A DNA stretch of 52,969 nucleotides. Source: CANQBR01 sp964641395. Its GTDB lineage: Bacteria; Bacillota; Negativicutes; Acidaminococcales; Acidaminococcaceae. The stretch is from assembly GCA_964641395.1 (NCBI GenBank), contig CAZXKQ010000010.1, positions 1 through 52,969 on the forward strand, written 5' to 3'. Every line of letters starts with the position of its first letter. The stretch's first letter is position 1. The position numbers and the translations under genes were made by a program. Positions 15,554-24,380 of the stretch are shown here, piece by piece. The notes under the pieces are model-generated. The model did no database searches. It worked only from the letters and a program-made list of their open reading frames with translations, and had not been told where the DNA came from.

Positions 15554-17032
15554 ATGCCGGGAGGCCGCACCTATATAGCCATAGACTTGAAGTCCTTCTA
15601 CGCCTCGGTAGAGTGCGTAGAGCGGGGGCTGGACCCTCTGGCGGTGAACCTGGTGGTGGCCGACGAGGAGCGCACGGACAAGACCATCTGCCTGGCAGTG
15701 TCCCCTACCTTGAAGGCCTACGGGATAGGCTCCCGCCCCCGCCTCTTCCAGGTGGAGGAGAGGGTGCGGGCCATCAACGCCCGGCGGCGGCAGCTGGCAG
15801 GCAGGCTGCAGGGCTCCTCCGCCGTAGCGGCCCAGCTGGAGGAGGATCCCTCCCTGGCCCTGGCCTATCTAGTGGCCCGGCCCCGCATGGCCCTCTACAT
15901 AGACTACAGCAGCCGGGTCTTCCAGGTCTACCTGCGCTACGTGGCCCCGGAAGACATCCACGCCTACTCCATCGACGAGGTCTTCATCGACGCCACTGCC
16001 TACCTGCCCCTCTACGGCCTAGATGCCCACGGCTTTGCCCAGCTGCTGCTAGGCCAGGTGCTGGCAGAGTGCGGCCTTACCGCCACCTGCGGCATCGGCA
16101 GCAACCTCTACCTGTGCAAGGTGGCCATGGACATAGTGGCGAAGAAGCTGCCCCCTGATGAGCAGGGAGCCAGGATCGCCAGCCTGGACGAGGCGGCCTA
16201 CCGGCGGCAGCTGTGGGGCCACCAACCTTTGACGGATTTTTGGCGCATCGGGCCGGGCACAGCCAGGAGGCTGGCCGCCCAGGGCCTTTACAGCATGGGG
16301 GCCGTGGCCCGCTGCTCCCTAGGCAGCCCCCAGGCCTACTACAACGAAGACCTGCTCTACGGCCTCTTCGGCGTCAACGCAGAGCTGCTCATCGACCATG
16401 CCTGGGGCTTCGAGCCCTGCACCCTGGCCCAGGTCAAGGCCTACCAGCCTGCCAGCAGCAGCCACAGCACAGGCCAGCTGCTGCCCCGGCCCTACAGCCC
16501 CCAGGCGGCCCGGCTGGTGGTGGCGGAGATGGCAGAGGGCCTGGCCCTGGAGCTGGCGGCCAAGGGCCTGGTGACGGAGCAGCTGGCTCTATACCTGGGC
16601 TACGACGGACACAGCCTCTTAGAGGCAGGCCGGCGGCTCGGCCCAGGGAGCTATGGTGCCGGGGCCGGGCGGCTGCCCAGCCGGGCCCACGCCAGCTGCC
16701 GCCTGCCCCTTTGGACGGCTTCCGGCTCCCTGTTCCGCCAGCACTTTACCGCCCTCTACGACGGCCTGGTGGAGCCTAGGCTGCAGGTGCGGCGCCTGGT
16801 TTTGACAGCCTGCCGGGTGAGCAGGCCCCAGGACGGGCCAGGGCTCCAGCCCTGCCAGATGGACCTTTTCGCCCCCCAGGAGCGGCGGGAGGCCCGGGAG
16901 GCGGCCCTGCAGCAGACGGTGCTGGCGCTGCAGCGGCGCTTCGGCAAGAACGCCCTCCTCAGAGGCATGAACCTGCTGCCAGGGGCCACTACGGTGGAGC
17001 GCAACGGCCAGATCGGCGGCCATCGGGCCTAG
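15554..17032 (+). CDS. Y-family DNA polymerase (UmuC/UvrX-like translesion polymerase)
   Basis: Error-prone lesion-bypass polymerase of 492 residues. Palm motifs are complete: D11 in IDLKSFYASVE, and the catalytic pair D141-E142 in YSIDEVFID. The CGIGSN motif and a helix-hairpin-helix-like region (LTDFWRIGPGTARRL) follow, then the little-finger domain. Near the C-terminus QMDLF matches the beta-clamp binding consensus, so it should dock on the sliding clamp. Sequence style is nearer Gram-positive UvrX/YqjW than DinB. The YolD-like gene 34 nt downstream is the usual companion of this group. SOS control is expected, but the operator candidate is weak. Confidence 0.92.
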   Translation: MPGGRTYIAIDLKSFYASVECVERGLDPLAVNLVVADEERTDKTICLAVSPTLKAYGIGSRPRLFQVEERVRAINARRRQLAGRLQGSSAVAAQLEEDPSLALAYLVARPRMALYIDYSSRVFQVYLRYVAPEDIHAYSIDEVFIDATAYLPLYGLDAHGFAQLLLGQVLAECGLTATCGIGSNLYLCKVAMDIVAKKLPPDEQGARIASLDEAAYRRQLWGHQPLTDFWRIGPGTARRLAAQGLYSMGAVARCSLGSPQAYYNEDLLYGLFGVNAELLIDHAWGFEPCTLAQVKAYQPASSSHSTGQLLPRPYSPQAARLVVAEMAEGLALELAAKGLVTEQLALYLGYDGHSLLEAGRRLGPGSYGAGAGRLPSRAHASCRLPLWTASGSLFRQHFTALYDGLVEPRLQVRRLVLTACRVSRPQDGPGLQPCQMDLFAPQERREAREAALQQTVLALQRRFGKNALLRGMNLLPGATTVERNGQIGGHRA

Positions 17033-17066
17033 GCCTAGGGACTGGCTAGAAGGAAGGCGGGTAGCT

Positions 17067-17495
17067 GTGGAAGATTATAAGGACATCCTGGACCTGCCCC
17101 ACCACCGTTCTAGCAAGCACCAGCCCCTGTCGGCGGCTAGCCGGGCCGCCCAGTTCAGCCCCTTTGCCGCCTTGGCCGGCTTTGAGGCGGCCCTGGCGGA
17201 GGCGGCCAGGCTCCCCGGCCGGCGGCGCTGCCTGGGGGAGGACGAGGCCGAGGCCCTAGACGCCGCCCTGAGGCGGCTGGCGGGGCGGCTAGGGGAAGAG
17301 CCCTGGCTGGAGTTGCGCTACTTCGTAGCCGACCCGGTGAAGCCGGGAGGAACCTATGTAACAAGAAGGGGCCAGGCCCGCCGCCTGGATCCGGCAGCAG
17401 GCAGCCTCCAGCTCAAGGACGGCAGCCGCATCCCCCTGGCCGACCTAGTCTGGCTGCGGCTAGAGGGGGAGGAGGAGCTGCCGGCGGCTGACTAG
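17067..17495 (+). CDS. YolD-like protein, partner of Y-family polymerase
   Basis: Small protein of 142 residues that starts with the clostridial YolD-like signature: LPHH..SSKHQPLSAASRAAQFSPFAAL (residues about 9-36). Members are almost always encoded directly after UmuC/UvrX-type polymerases and are thought to play a UmuD-like accessory role, though the mechanism is not established. The C-terminal half (GGTYVTRRGQARRLD, LKDGSRIPLADLVWL) resembles the beta-rich domain seen in longer members. GTG 17067 has AGGAAGGCGGG upstream. Cotranscription with the polymerase is likely. Confidence 0.75.
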   Translation: MEDYKDILDLPHHRSSKHQPLSAASRAAQFSPFAALAGFEAALAEAARLPGRRRCLGEDEAEALDAALRRLAGRLGEEPWLELRYFVADPVKPGGTYVTRRGQARRLDPAAGSLQLKDGSRIPLADLVWLRLEGEEELPAAD

Positions 17496-17630
17496 CCGGT
17501 TAGGCAGGAGGGAGGGCTCAGGCGGGGAAGCCAGGCTTAGGCGTAACAATCACGGGGTTGATGAGATAGAGGCTGGCAAAACCAGAATACAGTGGTGGAA
17601 TAGCAGTGAGCGGTAAAGGAGGATGAAAAG

Positions 17631-18476
17631 ATGTACGGAGCTATATTGGGAGACATCATCGGTTCCCCCTACGAATTTGATCGGGGCAACAAAAGCAAGG
17701 ACTTCCCCCTCTTCAGCCAGGAGAGCCGGATCACCGACGATACGGCCATGACCGTCGCCGTGGCCGAGGCCTTGCTGGCAGCCCGGGAAGGGTGCTTCAT
17801 CGACGATGAAGGCGCCACTGAGGCCCTGGTAGGGGCCTGTATGCGGAAGTGGGGCAACCGCTACCCAGACCTGGGCTACGGAGGCCGCTTCAGCTGGTGG
17901 CTGACGGCTAAGCAGCCCCAGCCCTACGGCAGCTACGGCAACGGCTCGGCTATGCGGGTGTCGGCGGCGGGTTGGCTCCTGTCCAGCCTGGAGGAGACGG
18001 AGGAGGTAGCCGCCTGGACGGCCAAGGTGACCCACAACCACCCAGAGGGGGTCAAGGGGGCTGTGGCCACTGCGGCGGTGATCTACCTGGCCCGCCACGG
18101 CCGGAGCAAGGAGGAAATCAAAAAGTACGTGGAGCAGCGCTTCGCCTACGATTTAAGCCGCAGCTGTGACGAAATCCGCCCCACCTACCGCCATGTGGAA
18201 AGCTGCCAGCAGACGGTGCCGGAGGCCGTCACCGCCTTTTTGGAGGGCGGGGATTACACAGACGTCATCCGCACTGCCGTATCCCTAGGCGGGGATACGG
18301 ACACCCTGGCGGCCATCGCCGGGGCCATGGCCGAGGCCTACTACGGCGTGCCGGAGGAGCTGCAGGAGGAGTGCCGCCGCCGGCTGCCTGGGGACATGCT
18401 GGAGGTCTTGGACCGCTTTACGAAGCAGGTGGCCGGCAGGCAGCAGGCTCAGCCGGCTGCCCAGGGCGGCGCCTAG
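17631..18476 (+). CDS. ADP-ribosylglycohydrolase (DraG/ARH family)
   Basis: Hydrolase of 281 residues that cleaves ADP-ribose from modified targets or related small molecules. The dinuclear magnesium site is visible as TDDTAMT (D36-D37) near the N-terminus and GGDTDTLAAIAGA near the C-terminus, both complete; GNGSAMR lies between. AAGGAGG (17616-17622) sits 8 nt before ATG. No dinitrogenase-reductase genes are nearby, so a DraG nitrogen role is not supported. The repair genes next door make a nucleic-acid or stress-linked role possible, but that is inference. The 135 bp upstream (17496-17630) show no clear promoter. Confidence 0.9.
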   Translation: MYGAILGDIIGSPYEFDRGNKSKDFPLFSQESRITDDTAMTVAVAEALLAAREGCFIDDEGATEALVGACMRKWGNRYPDLGYGGRFSWWLTAKQPQPYGSYGNGSAMRVSAAGWLLSSLEETEEVAAWTAKVTHNHPEGVKGAVATAAVIYLARHGRSKEEIKKYVEQRFAYDLSRSCDEIRPTYRHVESCQQTVPEAVTAFLEGGDYTDVIRTAVSLGGDTDTLAAIAGAMAEAYYGVPEELQEECRRRLPGDMLEVLDRFTKQVAGRQQAQPAAQGGA

Positions 18477-18575
18477 CCGCCGGGTTGTCGGCGGGGGCAG
18501 GGAGCGCCCAGGCCTGCCTATGCCCTAGGGGCAGGGGCTGCCAGGGCGAGCTAACAGAATAAGAGGCAACAGAAG

Positions 18576-18608
18576 AAGCCGCCACCCTTCCAGGTGACGG
18601 CTTAATTT
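18576..18608. terminator. Terminator between convergent ARH gene and putP
   Basis: AAGCCGCCACC (18576-18586) and GGTGACGGCTT (18593-18603) with one mismatch, followed by AATTTTA on the plus strand. It may serve both convergent units. Confidence 0.75.
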
Positions 18609-18651
18609 TACACCAACGTAGGACTGTCTGAACTTCGGCCTCAGCCCCTCG

Positions 18652-20103
18652 CTATTCCTTGTAGGAGGCGGCCTTGTCGAAGAGGTCCAGCACTTCCGCC
18701 GGAGGCTCCGGGGTGGCCAGGGTGGCTGCCACAGCAGCTATGAAGCTGACCACTGCGCCTGGCAGGATCTCGTAGATGCCGGTGCTGGAGAGGCAGAGGA
18801 GCCAGAGGATGTCGGCTACGGCGCCAGCTACGATGCCGCAGACGGCGCCCTGGAAGTTGAAGCGGCGCCAGTAGAGGCTGAGCATGATGGTGGGGCCGAA
18901 GGCGGCGCCGAACACGCCCCAGGCGTTGGCCACCAGGTCCATAATGGAGCCGGCATTAGGGGCGGAGGCCATGAAGAAGGCGGCTACGGAGATGGCCAGC
19001 ACCACCAGGCGGCCGGCCCAGAGCATCTCCTTGTTGCTGGCCTGGTCGTGGCGGAAGATGGGCTTGTAGATATCGGAGGCGAAGGAGGAGGCGGAGGCCA
19101 GCAACTGGCTGTCCGCAGTGCTCATAGAGGCGGAGAGGACGGCGGAGAGGAGCATGCCGGACACCAGGGCGGGGAAGATGTTCCGCACCATGGTGACGAA
19201 GACCAGGGAGTTCTTGTTGATGCTCTCGTCCAGGCCCAGGTAGAGGCGGCCGATGATGCCCACCAGGGTGGCGAAGAGGAGGATGAGGCCGGTCCAGCCT
19301 ACGCCGATGGCGGCGGCCTTCTTCACCTCTTTAGAGGAGCGGAGGCTCATAAAGCGGATGATGATGTGGGGCATGCCGAAGTAGCCCAGGCCCCAGACCA
19401 GGCCGGAGACCACCACCCGCCAGTCGGCGGCCGGGTTCCAAAAGTCGGCGGGGATGGCGGCCACGTTGCCGGCATCGATCAGGCCCATGGCGAAGATGGG
19501 GGCCACCAGCAGGGCGGCCAGCATAATCAGGCCCTGGAAGAAGTCGGTCCAGCAGACGGCGTAGAAGCCGCCTAGGAAGGTATAGCCTACGATGACCAGG
19601 GCGGTGAGCCACATAGCGGTGCTCTGGTCGATGCCGATGACGGTGTTGAACAGGGTGCCGCAGGCCTTAAGACTGGAAGCGGCGTAGATAGTGTAGGCTA
19701 CTAAGAAGATGATGGCGCACACCACCTGCAGGGCCCTGGAAGGGGAGCGGAAGCGGTTGGTAAGGTACTGGGGGATGGTGATGGCGTCAGAGGCCACGAT
19801 GGAGAAATTCCGCAGCCGCTTGGCCTCGTAGATCCAGCTCAGGGAGTAGCCGCACAACAGGCCTACGCTGATCCAGATCTGGCCCAGGCCCAGGGCGTAG
19901 ATGGAGGTGGGCAGGCCCATCAGCACCCAGGCGCTCATGTCGGAGGCGCCGGCACTGAGGGCGGTTACCCAGGGGCTCATCTGCCTATCCCCTAGGAAAT
20001 AACTTTTATCCCCGTCCTCCTTGCTCTTGATGAAGAAGTACACCCCTATGGCTAGGACGAAGATGAGGTAGACCACGAATACGCTTACTTCTACTAGATT
20101 CAC
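18652..20103 (-). CDS. putP: Sodium/proline symporter PutP (SSS family)
   Basis: Sodium:solute symporter of 483 residues with about 13 hydrophobic segments. The N-terminus (VYFFIKSKEDGDKSYFLGDR) and the ASDMSAWVLMGLP loop match PutP, which imports proline with Na+. The sodium-site region SMSTADSQLLASASSFASD is intact. The gene starts at GTG 20103 with GAGGGG 10 nt upstream on the minus strand. It is monocistronic, with its own promoter and a terminator shared with the convergent neighbour. Substrate assignment within the SSS family rests on overall resemblance. Confidence 0.92.
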   Translation of the reverse strand: MNLVEVSVFVVYLIFVLAIGVYFFIKSKEDGDKSYFLGDRQMSPWVTALSAGASDMSAWVLMGLPTSIYALGLGQIWISVGLLCGYSLSWIYEAKRLRNFSIVASDAITIPQYLTNRFRSPSRALQVVCAIIFLVAYTIYAASSLKACGTLFNTVIGIDQSTAMWLTALVIVGYTFLGGFYAVCWTDFFQGLIMLAALLVAPIFAMGLIDAGNVAAIPADFWNPAADWRVVVSGLVWGLGYFGMPHIIIRFMSLRSSKEVKKAAAIGVGWTGLILLFATLVGIIGRLYLGLDESINKNSLVFVTMVRNIFPALVSGMLLSAVLSASMSTADSQLLASASSFASDIYKPIFRHDQASNKEMLWAGRLVVLAISVAAFFMASAPNAGSIMDLVANAWGVFGAAFGPTIMLSLYWRRFNFQGAVCGIVAGAVADILWLLCLSSTGIYEILPGAVVSFIAAVAATLATPEPPAEVLDLFDKAASYKE

Positions 20104-20138
20104 AGCTTATCAACCCCTCAAGAAAAATTACAGTTTAT

Positions 20139-20167
20139 ATTATACTCTTATCCTGGGACGGTAACAA
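20139..20167 (-). promoter_or_regulatory. putP promoter
   Basis: On the minus strand TTGTTA (20162-20167), 17-bp spacer, perfect TATAAT (20139-20144), 35 bp before the GTG start. Confidence 0.65.
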
Positions 20168-20241
20168 GAAAAAAAGTGGCTGGAGAAATGTATACTTCCT
20201 AAAATAATTGCCCCAGGCGGAGGTGGCCGGGCTTTGCCTAG

Positions 20242-20269
20242 TTGCATTTTGCCCCGCTTTTGGTAAAAT
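20242..20269 (+). promoter_or_regulatory. Promoter of the PHP phosphatase gene
   Basis: TTGCAT (20242-20247), 16-bp spacer, TAAAAT (20264-20269), 22 bp before ATG 20292. This excludes the longer upstream reading frame as a start. Confidence 0.55.
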
Positions 20270-20291
20270 TAGGGGCAGAGGAGGGAGCAGC

Positions 20292-21095
20292 ATGCTCTTT
20301 GATCTACACAACCACTGCCAGTATTCCTGCGACAGCCACATGAACCTAGAGGCGGCCCTGGCCGCGGTCCGCCAGCTGGGGATAGGCATAGCCGTCACCG
20401 AGCACTGGGACTACGACTATCCTACCAACCCCACCGCCTTCACCTTCGACCTGGCGGACTACGCCCGTAGCTTCGCCCCCCTGCAGGCGGCGGAGCCGGA
20501 GCGCTTCCTCTTCGGCCTGGAGATAGGCATGCAGCCCCACATCGCCCTGGAGGACGACAGGGTGGCGGCCAGCTGCCCCTTCGACGTGGTGCTGGGGGCC
20601 GTCCACTGCGTAGGGCGGCGGGACCTGTACGAGCCCAGCTGTTACTGGGGCCGCAGCCGGCAGTCCATTATCGACGAATTCCTCAGGGAGGCGGCAGAGT
20701 GCGTGGCCAACCACCAGGGCTTTGACAGCCTGGCCCACATCGACTACATGTGCCGCTACTGGCCCTACCAGGGGGCGGAGGGGCAGTTGCGCTACGAGGA
20801 CAGCCCCCGCCTCTTCGACCAGTTGCTGAAGCTCCTGGTGGCCAAGGGCAAGCCCATGGAGATCAACACCCGCCGCTTAGACGACCCGGCGGCCTGCCAG
20901 GCCCTGCTAAGCATCTATAAGCGTTATCGGGAGGTGGGGGGCCGCTACTGCACCCTGGGCAGCGACGCCCACTATAAAGAGCACATAGGGCGGCGCCTGT
21001 CCGCAGGCCTGGAGCTGGCCAAGGCGGCAGGCCTTATCCCGGTGTACTTTAGGCAACGGCGGCAGCTACTGCTGGAGGAGGGCCCCGGCCGGTAG
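20292..21095 (+). CDS. PHP-domain phosphatase, histidinol-phosphatase (HisJ) family
   Basis: PHP-domain metallophosphoesterase of 267 residues. The domain shows the four conserved blocks: DLHNHC..S (H6, H8), TEHWDYDY, GLEIG, and the C-terminal GSDAHYKEHIG. HisJ members dephosphorylate histidinol phosphate in histidine biosynthesis. No other his gene is present here, so another phosphate ester remains possible. ATG 20292 has AGGAGGGAG immediately upstream and follows a promoter. The gene converges on nadE through a bidirectional terminator. Confidence 0.85.
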   Translation: MLFDLHNHCQYSCDSHMNLEAALAAVRQLGIGIAVTEHWDYDYPTNPTAFTFDLADYARSFAPLQAAEPERFLFGLEIGMQPHIALEDDRVAASCPFDVVLGAVHCVGRRDLYEPSCYWGRSRQSIIDEFLREAAECVANHQGFDSLAHIDYMCRYWPYQGAEGQLRYEDSPRLFDQLLKLLVAKGKPMEINTRRLDDPAACQALLSIYKRYREVGGRYCTLGSDAHYKEHIGRRLSAGLELAKAAGLIPVYFRQRRQLLLEEGPGR

Positions 21096-21133
21096 GGCGG
21101 CGACTACCGTCAACGGCCTCAGCTCAAAGAAAA

Positions 21134-21194
21134 GACGCCTCGCAGCCGGCAGGCAGGTCCTAGAAGGCCTGGCAGCGGGAGGCGTCCTTTTTTT
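21134..21194. terminator. Bidirectional terminator between PHP gene and nadE
   Basis: GACGCCTC (21134-21141) pairs with GAGGCGTC (21179-21186), with further pairing inside. CTTTTTTT follows on the plus strand, and on the minus strand the exit reads TTTTCTTT, so it can stop both convergent genes. Confidence 0.85.
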
Positions 21195-21210
21195 GGCAGC
21201 GGGCCGCTGC

Positions 21211-23112
21211 TTAGGGGTTCAACAGGGCTTCCTTCAGGGCCAGGTAGGCCCGGGAGAAGTAGGGAGTGAGCTGGGCCTCCCGGTGGTCGTAGCCGAAGGC
21301 CCGTTTGCTGATGGCCACGATGGGCGGGGCCTGGATGCGCTTGGCCACGCTGAAGCCGGCGAACAACTTCCACCACCGCTCCAGATCGGCGAAGAAGGCG
21401 GCAGGGTCGGCAAAATTATCCTTGATCACCTGGGGGTCGCACTTTAACTCGGCAGCCAGGGCCTCAGGCCCCTGGGCGTAGAGGGAGGCGATTTCCCAGG
21501 GAGTGCTCTTGTGCCAGTTTTCCACAAAGGCCCGCAGCAGGTAGTCATGGTAGGGGTAGAGGAGGGGATCGCCTCCCCGGCCTACAGTCTGGGAACTGCT
21601 GAGCTCGGCGCTGGGCCGGATGGTGAAGATGCCCTCGGGGATGACGGGGCGGCGGTAGACGGCCTGGTTCAGGTAGCGGCCCAGGGCGTAGACCTGGTGC
21701 TTCCAGATGTCCCCCAGCACCGCCAGGGCGCCGCAGATGTCCCCGTAGAAGGTGGCGTAGCCTACGCTGATTTCCGCCTTGTTGGAATTACAGCTGAAGG
21801 CGCCGCCGAAGGCGCTGGCGGCTGCGGCGATGAGGCGGGCGCCCCTGTCCCGGGCCTGGATGTTCTCCAGGGCCAGGGGGCTGAGCTGGAGGTGGAAGCT
21901 GCGGCCGCTGCCTAGGTTGCGGATGGGGGTGCTTTGCAGCTGCTCTACGGTGTAGGCGTAGCTGGCCCCGATGGGCAGCACGGCGTAGTTAGCCCCTAGG
22001 TTGGCGGCCAGTTCTGCCGCCAAGGACTGGGTGAGCTGGGAGTTGTAGGCGGAGGGCAGGTTCAGCAACAGCACCTGCTCCGGCCCCAGGATGTGGCAGT
22101 AGAGGGCGGCGGCTACGGCGGAATCTATGCCGCCGGAGAGGCCCACCGTCATCCTCTCGATGCCGCACTGCTGCAAGAACAGGCTGCTGCCGTACTTGAG
22201 GGCTTGGAAGATGGCCCCTGTCTCCCGGGGGAGGGGGGCGATGCCCTGGGGGCTGCTGATGGCGCCGCTGGCCGTATCCCAATAGAGGGTGAGGCAGGTG
22301 GCGGCGTACATGGGAGCGCTGGCGGCTAAGGAGCCGTCGGCGGCGTAGGCGGAGGTACAGCCGTCGTAGGTGAAGATGTCCTTGCCGTTATTCTGGCTGC
22401 CTACGTTGTTGACGTAGATCAGGGGACAGCGGCAGGCCTGGGCCTGCTTGCTGAAGAGCCGGTGCCGTTTGCGGTTCTTCCCCAGGGAGTAGGGGGAGCT
22501 GGAGAGGTTGATAAGGAGCTGGGCGCCGTGGGCCGCCAGGATCTGGGGCACGTTGAAGTGGTAGTTTTCCGTCCAGCCGTCCTCACAGAGGAGCAGGCCC
22601 AGGCGCACCTCCTCCCCCCGGATGGTGAGCCGCAGCGGCTGGAGGGCGGCCTCCACGCTGCAGCCCTCCTCCCCGCAGAGCTTGTGCAGGCTGTAGAAGT
22701 GCCGGGCGTCATCAAACTCCCGGTAGTTAGGCAGGGCGTTCTTGATGAAGAAGTTGCGGCCTAGGTAGCCTGGCAGCAGGCGGCCGTCCTGGCAGGCGTA
22801 GGCCGCGTTGTACTTGCGGGGCCGGCCGTCCTCGTGGAGCTTGTCCCTCTCCTGGGCCACGCTGCCGAAGAGGAGCACCAGGCCCTGGGCCTCTGCGGCC
22901 AGTTCCTGGGTGTAGGCGAGGCAGTCGTCGATGAAGCTCTGCTGCTCCCACACGTCCCCTATCAGGTAGCCAGGCAGGCACAGCTCCGGCAGGACCAGGA
23001 TGTCCGCCCCCTCCGCCTTGGCGGCGGCCACCAGGGAGCGCATGGCGGCATAGTTCAAATCAGGGCGGCCCGGCACCACGTCCATTTGGCCGCACAGCAG
23101 TTTGACTAACAT
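21211..23112 (-). CDS. nadE: Glutamine-dependent NAD+ synthetase
   Basis: Makes NAD+ from nicotinate adenine dinucleotide with ATP, taking ammonia from glutamine. The N-terminal nitrilase-type glutaminase domain (1-~290) has the triad E43 (VLPELCLPGY), K124 (IKNALPNY) and C176 (LLCEDGW). The C-terminal synthetase domain has the ATP-pyrophosphatase loop SGGIDS (326-331). At 633 residues it is the full-length two-domain form. ATG 23112 has GAGGGGG 9 nt upstream on the minus strand. It is divergent from ybaK, each with its own promoter, in a 283-bp interval. Confidence 0.95.
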   Translation of the reverse strand: MLVKLLCGQMDVVPGRPDLNYAAMRSLVAAAKAEGADILVLPELCLPGYLIGDVWEQQSFIDDCLAYTQELAAEAQGLVLLFGSVAQERDKLHEDGRPRKYNAAYACQDGRLLPGYLGRNFFIKNALPNYREFDDARHFYSLHKLCGEEGCSVEAALQPLRLTIRGEEVRLGLLLCEDGWTENYHFNVPQILAAHGAQLLINLSSSPYSLGKNRKRHRLFSKQAQACRCPLIYVNNVGSQNNGKDIFTYDGCTSAYAADGSLAASAPMYAATCLTLYWDTASGAISSPQGIAPLPRETGAIFQALKYGSSLFLQQCGIERMTVGLSGGIDSAVAAALYCHILGPEQVLLLNLPSAYNSQLTQSLAAELAANLGANYAVLPIGASYAYTVEQLQSTPIRNLGSGRSFHLQLSPLALENIQARDRGARLIAAAASAFGGAFSCNSNKAEISVGYATFYGDICGALAVLGDIWKHQVYALGRYLNQAVYRRPVIPEGIFTIRPSAELSSSQTVGRGGDPLLYPYHDYLLRAFVENWHKSTPWEIASLYAQGPEALAAELKCDPQVIKDNFADPAAFFADLERWWKLFAGFSVAKRIQAPPIVAISKRAFGYDHREAQLTPYFSRAYLALKEALLNP

Positions 23113-23200
23113 AGTGGGTACCCCCTCTTCACCTAGCCGGGGCCTTAGGCGGGCTCCTACCTGCCTGGGGCAGGTCGGCCAGGGGAAGGCTTATATGCAG

Positions 23201-23229
23201 ATTATAGCACTAGGAGGCAGGAGGTGCAA
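23201..23229 (-). promoter_or_regulatory. nadE promoter
   Basis: Minus strand TTGCAC (23224-23229), 17-bp spacer, perfect TATAAT (23201-23206). The ~90-nt leader to ATG 23112 shows no riboswitch I recognise. Confidence 0.75.
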
Positions 23230-23318
23230 GCAGACAGAAGGCCCCTAGGACTGGTGCTGAGGGGAAAAATCCTCTGGAGGCCCCTTTCTGCAGCGGCAGC
23301 TAGGGGCCGGGGGCGGCC

Positions 23319-23347
23319 TTGCGCCAGCCGGGACTTTGGCCTATAAT
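23319..23347 (+). promoter_or_regulatory. ybaK promoter
   Basis: TTGCGC (23319-23324), 17-bp spacer, perfect TATAAT (23342-23347), 48 bp before ATG 23396. Confidence 0.65.
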
Positions 23348-23395
23348 AAAGAATGAAGAACGCCAGCTGCTAGAGCAGGGGAAGGAGGATCCGGG

Positions 23396-23878
23396 ATGAA
23401 GGCCTTGAAGAAGACCAACGCCTGCCGTATCTTAGACGAGCTGGGCATAGCCTATAGCTTGCAGGACTTTCCCATAGGCCAGGAGCACCTGGACGGGGTG
23501 GAAGTGGCCAAGTTAGTGGGACTGCCGCCGGAAGAGGTGTTCAAAACCCTCTGCCTGCGGGGGGATAAGGGGGACCTGCTCTTTGCCTGCATACCGGCTG
23601 ACGGGGAGCTAGACCTGAAGGCCGTGGCCCGGGCCAGCGGCCACAAGAGGGTGGAGCTGATCCACCTGAAGGAACTCTTCCCCCTGACCGGCTACGTGCG
23701 GGGAGGCTGCTCCCCCCTCGGGGCCTTGAAGCCCTATCCGGTCTACATCGACGAAACCTGCGTCCTCTTTGAGCAGATCGCCGTCAGCGCCGGCCGCAGA
23801 GGGCTGCAGCTGCTGCTGAAGCCGGAAGACTTGGTGCGGGCCGCCCATGCCGTGGTGGCGGCCCTGACCCTGGAGTAG
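23396..23878 (+). CDS. ybaK: YbaK/EbsC-family aminoacyl-tRNA deacylase
   Basis: Trans-editing enzyme of 160 residues; YbaK hydrolyses Cys-tRNA(Pro) made in error by prolyl-tRNA synthetase. The YbaK/ProX core is clear: VGLPPEEVFKTLCLRGDKG with the conserved catalytic-site Lys, then the family's GYVRGGCSPLG near residues 99-109, the equivalent of GYIxGGxSPxG. AAGGAGG precedes the ATG. It is monocistronic and sits near argS, though substrate assignment to Cys-tRNA(Pro) is by family only. Confidence 0.9.
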   Translation: MKALKKTNACRILDELGIAYSLQDFPIGQEHLDGVEVAKLVGLPPEEVFKTLCLRGDKGDLLFACIPADGELDLKAVARASGHKRVELIHLKELFPLTGYVRGGCSPLGALKPYPVYIDETCVLFEQIAVSAGRRGLQLLLKPEDLVRAAHAVVAALTLE

Positions 23879-23888
23879 CCTCCGGCTC

Positions 23889-23917
23889 TTGACTGGCCGG
23901 CGGCACCGTTATATAAT
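23889..23917 (+). promoter_or_regulatory. Promoter of the ywiB-argS operon
   Basis: TTGACT (23889-23894), 17-bp spacer, perfect TATAAT (23912-23917). Confidence 0.8.
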
Positions 23918-23957
23918 GATAGCATAATGGGGGACTGTTGATTTAAGGGGAGGGCCC

Positions 23958-24380
23958 ATGCTGCAAGTCAGGGTGCGCATAGCTAGTTACTGCCAGGGCT
24001 GCCAGGCCGAGAGCCAAGAGGTGCGGGGCCTGCTGGCCAAGAAGAACGGCGTGTTTTACCTGCGCTATGACGAGCCGGCCGCAGCCGGCCTGGGCCTCAC
24101 CCACACCACCCTGAAGTGGGGGGAGGACTGGGTGCTGCTGCTGCGCACCGGCGCCCTCCAGCACCGCCAGGAGTTCAGGGCCGGCCTCAGCCACCGCAGC
24201 CTCTACCAGACCACCCAGCTAGAGCTGCCCCTGGTCACCACCACCAAGGCGGTGGCCGTCAGCAACCGGCTAGGGGCCTGGCGGCTAGAATTAGACTACC
24301 TTTTAAGCACTGGCCCAGGCCCGGCCTCGGCCAGACGGGTGCTGATAGAGATAGAGGAGGAAGCCAGACTTGGAGATTAA
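23958..24380 (+). CDS. DUF1934 family protein (YwiB-like, calycin-type beta-barrel)
   Basis: Protein of 140 residues matching the DUF1934/YwiB pattern: a repeated beta-strand design with KKNGVFYLRYDEP, TLKWGEDWVLLLRTG, LELPLVTT and LELDYLL. The family is predicted to form a lipocalin-like barrel and its function is unknown. The gene normally precedes argS in Firmicutes, as here, and its stop overlaps the argS start by 11 nt, so the link is translational as well as transcriptional. Confidence 0.8.
   Translation: MLQVRVRIASYCQGCQAESQEVRGLLAKKNGVFYLRYDEPAAAGLGLTHTTLKWGEDWVLLLRTGALQHRQEFRAGLSHRSLYQTTQLELPLVTTTKAVAVSNRLGAWRLELDYLLSTGPGPASARRVLIEIEEEARLGD

Noticed and set aside
15544..16158. 204-codon frame overlapping the Y-family polymerase start
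   Set aside because: Shifted-frame shadow rich in Gly/Arg/Pro; the polymerase frame has catalytic motifs.
19048..19575. 175-codon plus-strand frame opposite putP
   Set aside because: Antisense shadow in GC-rich coding DNA with low-complexity His/Gly-rich composition; putP has membrane helices and family motifs.
20208..20291. Upstream extension of the PHP phosphatase frame
   Set aside because: It would start upstream of the promoter at 20242-20269, and the PHP domain begins directly after ATG 20292.
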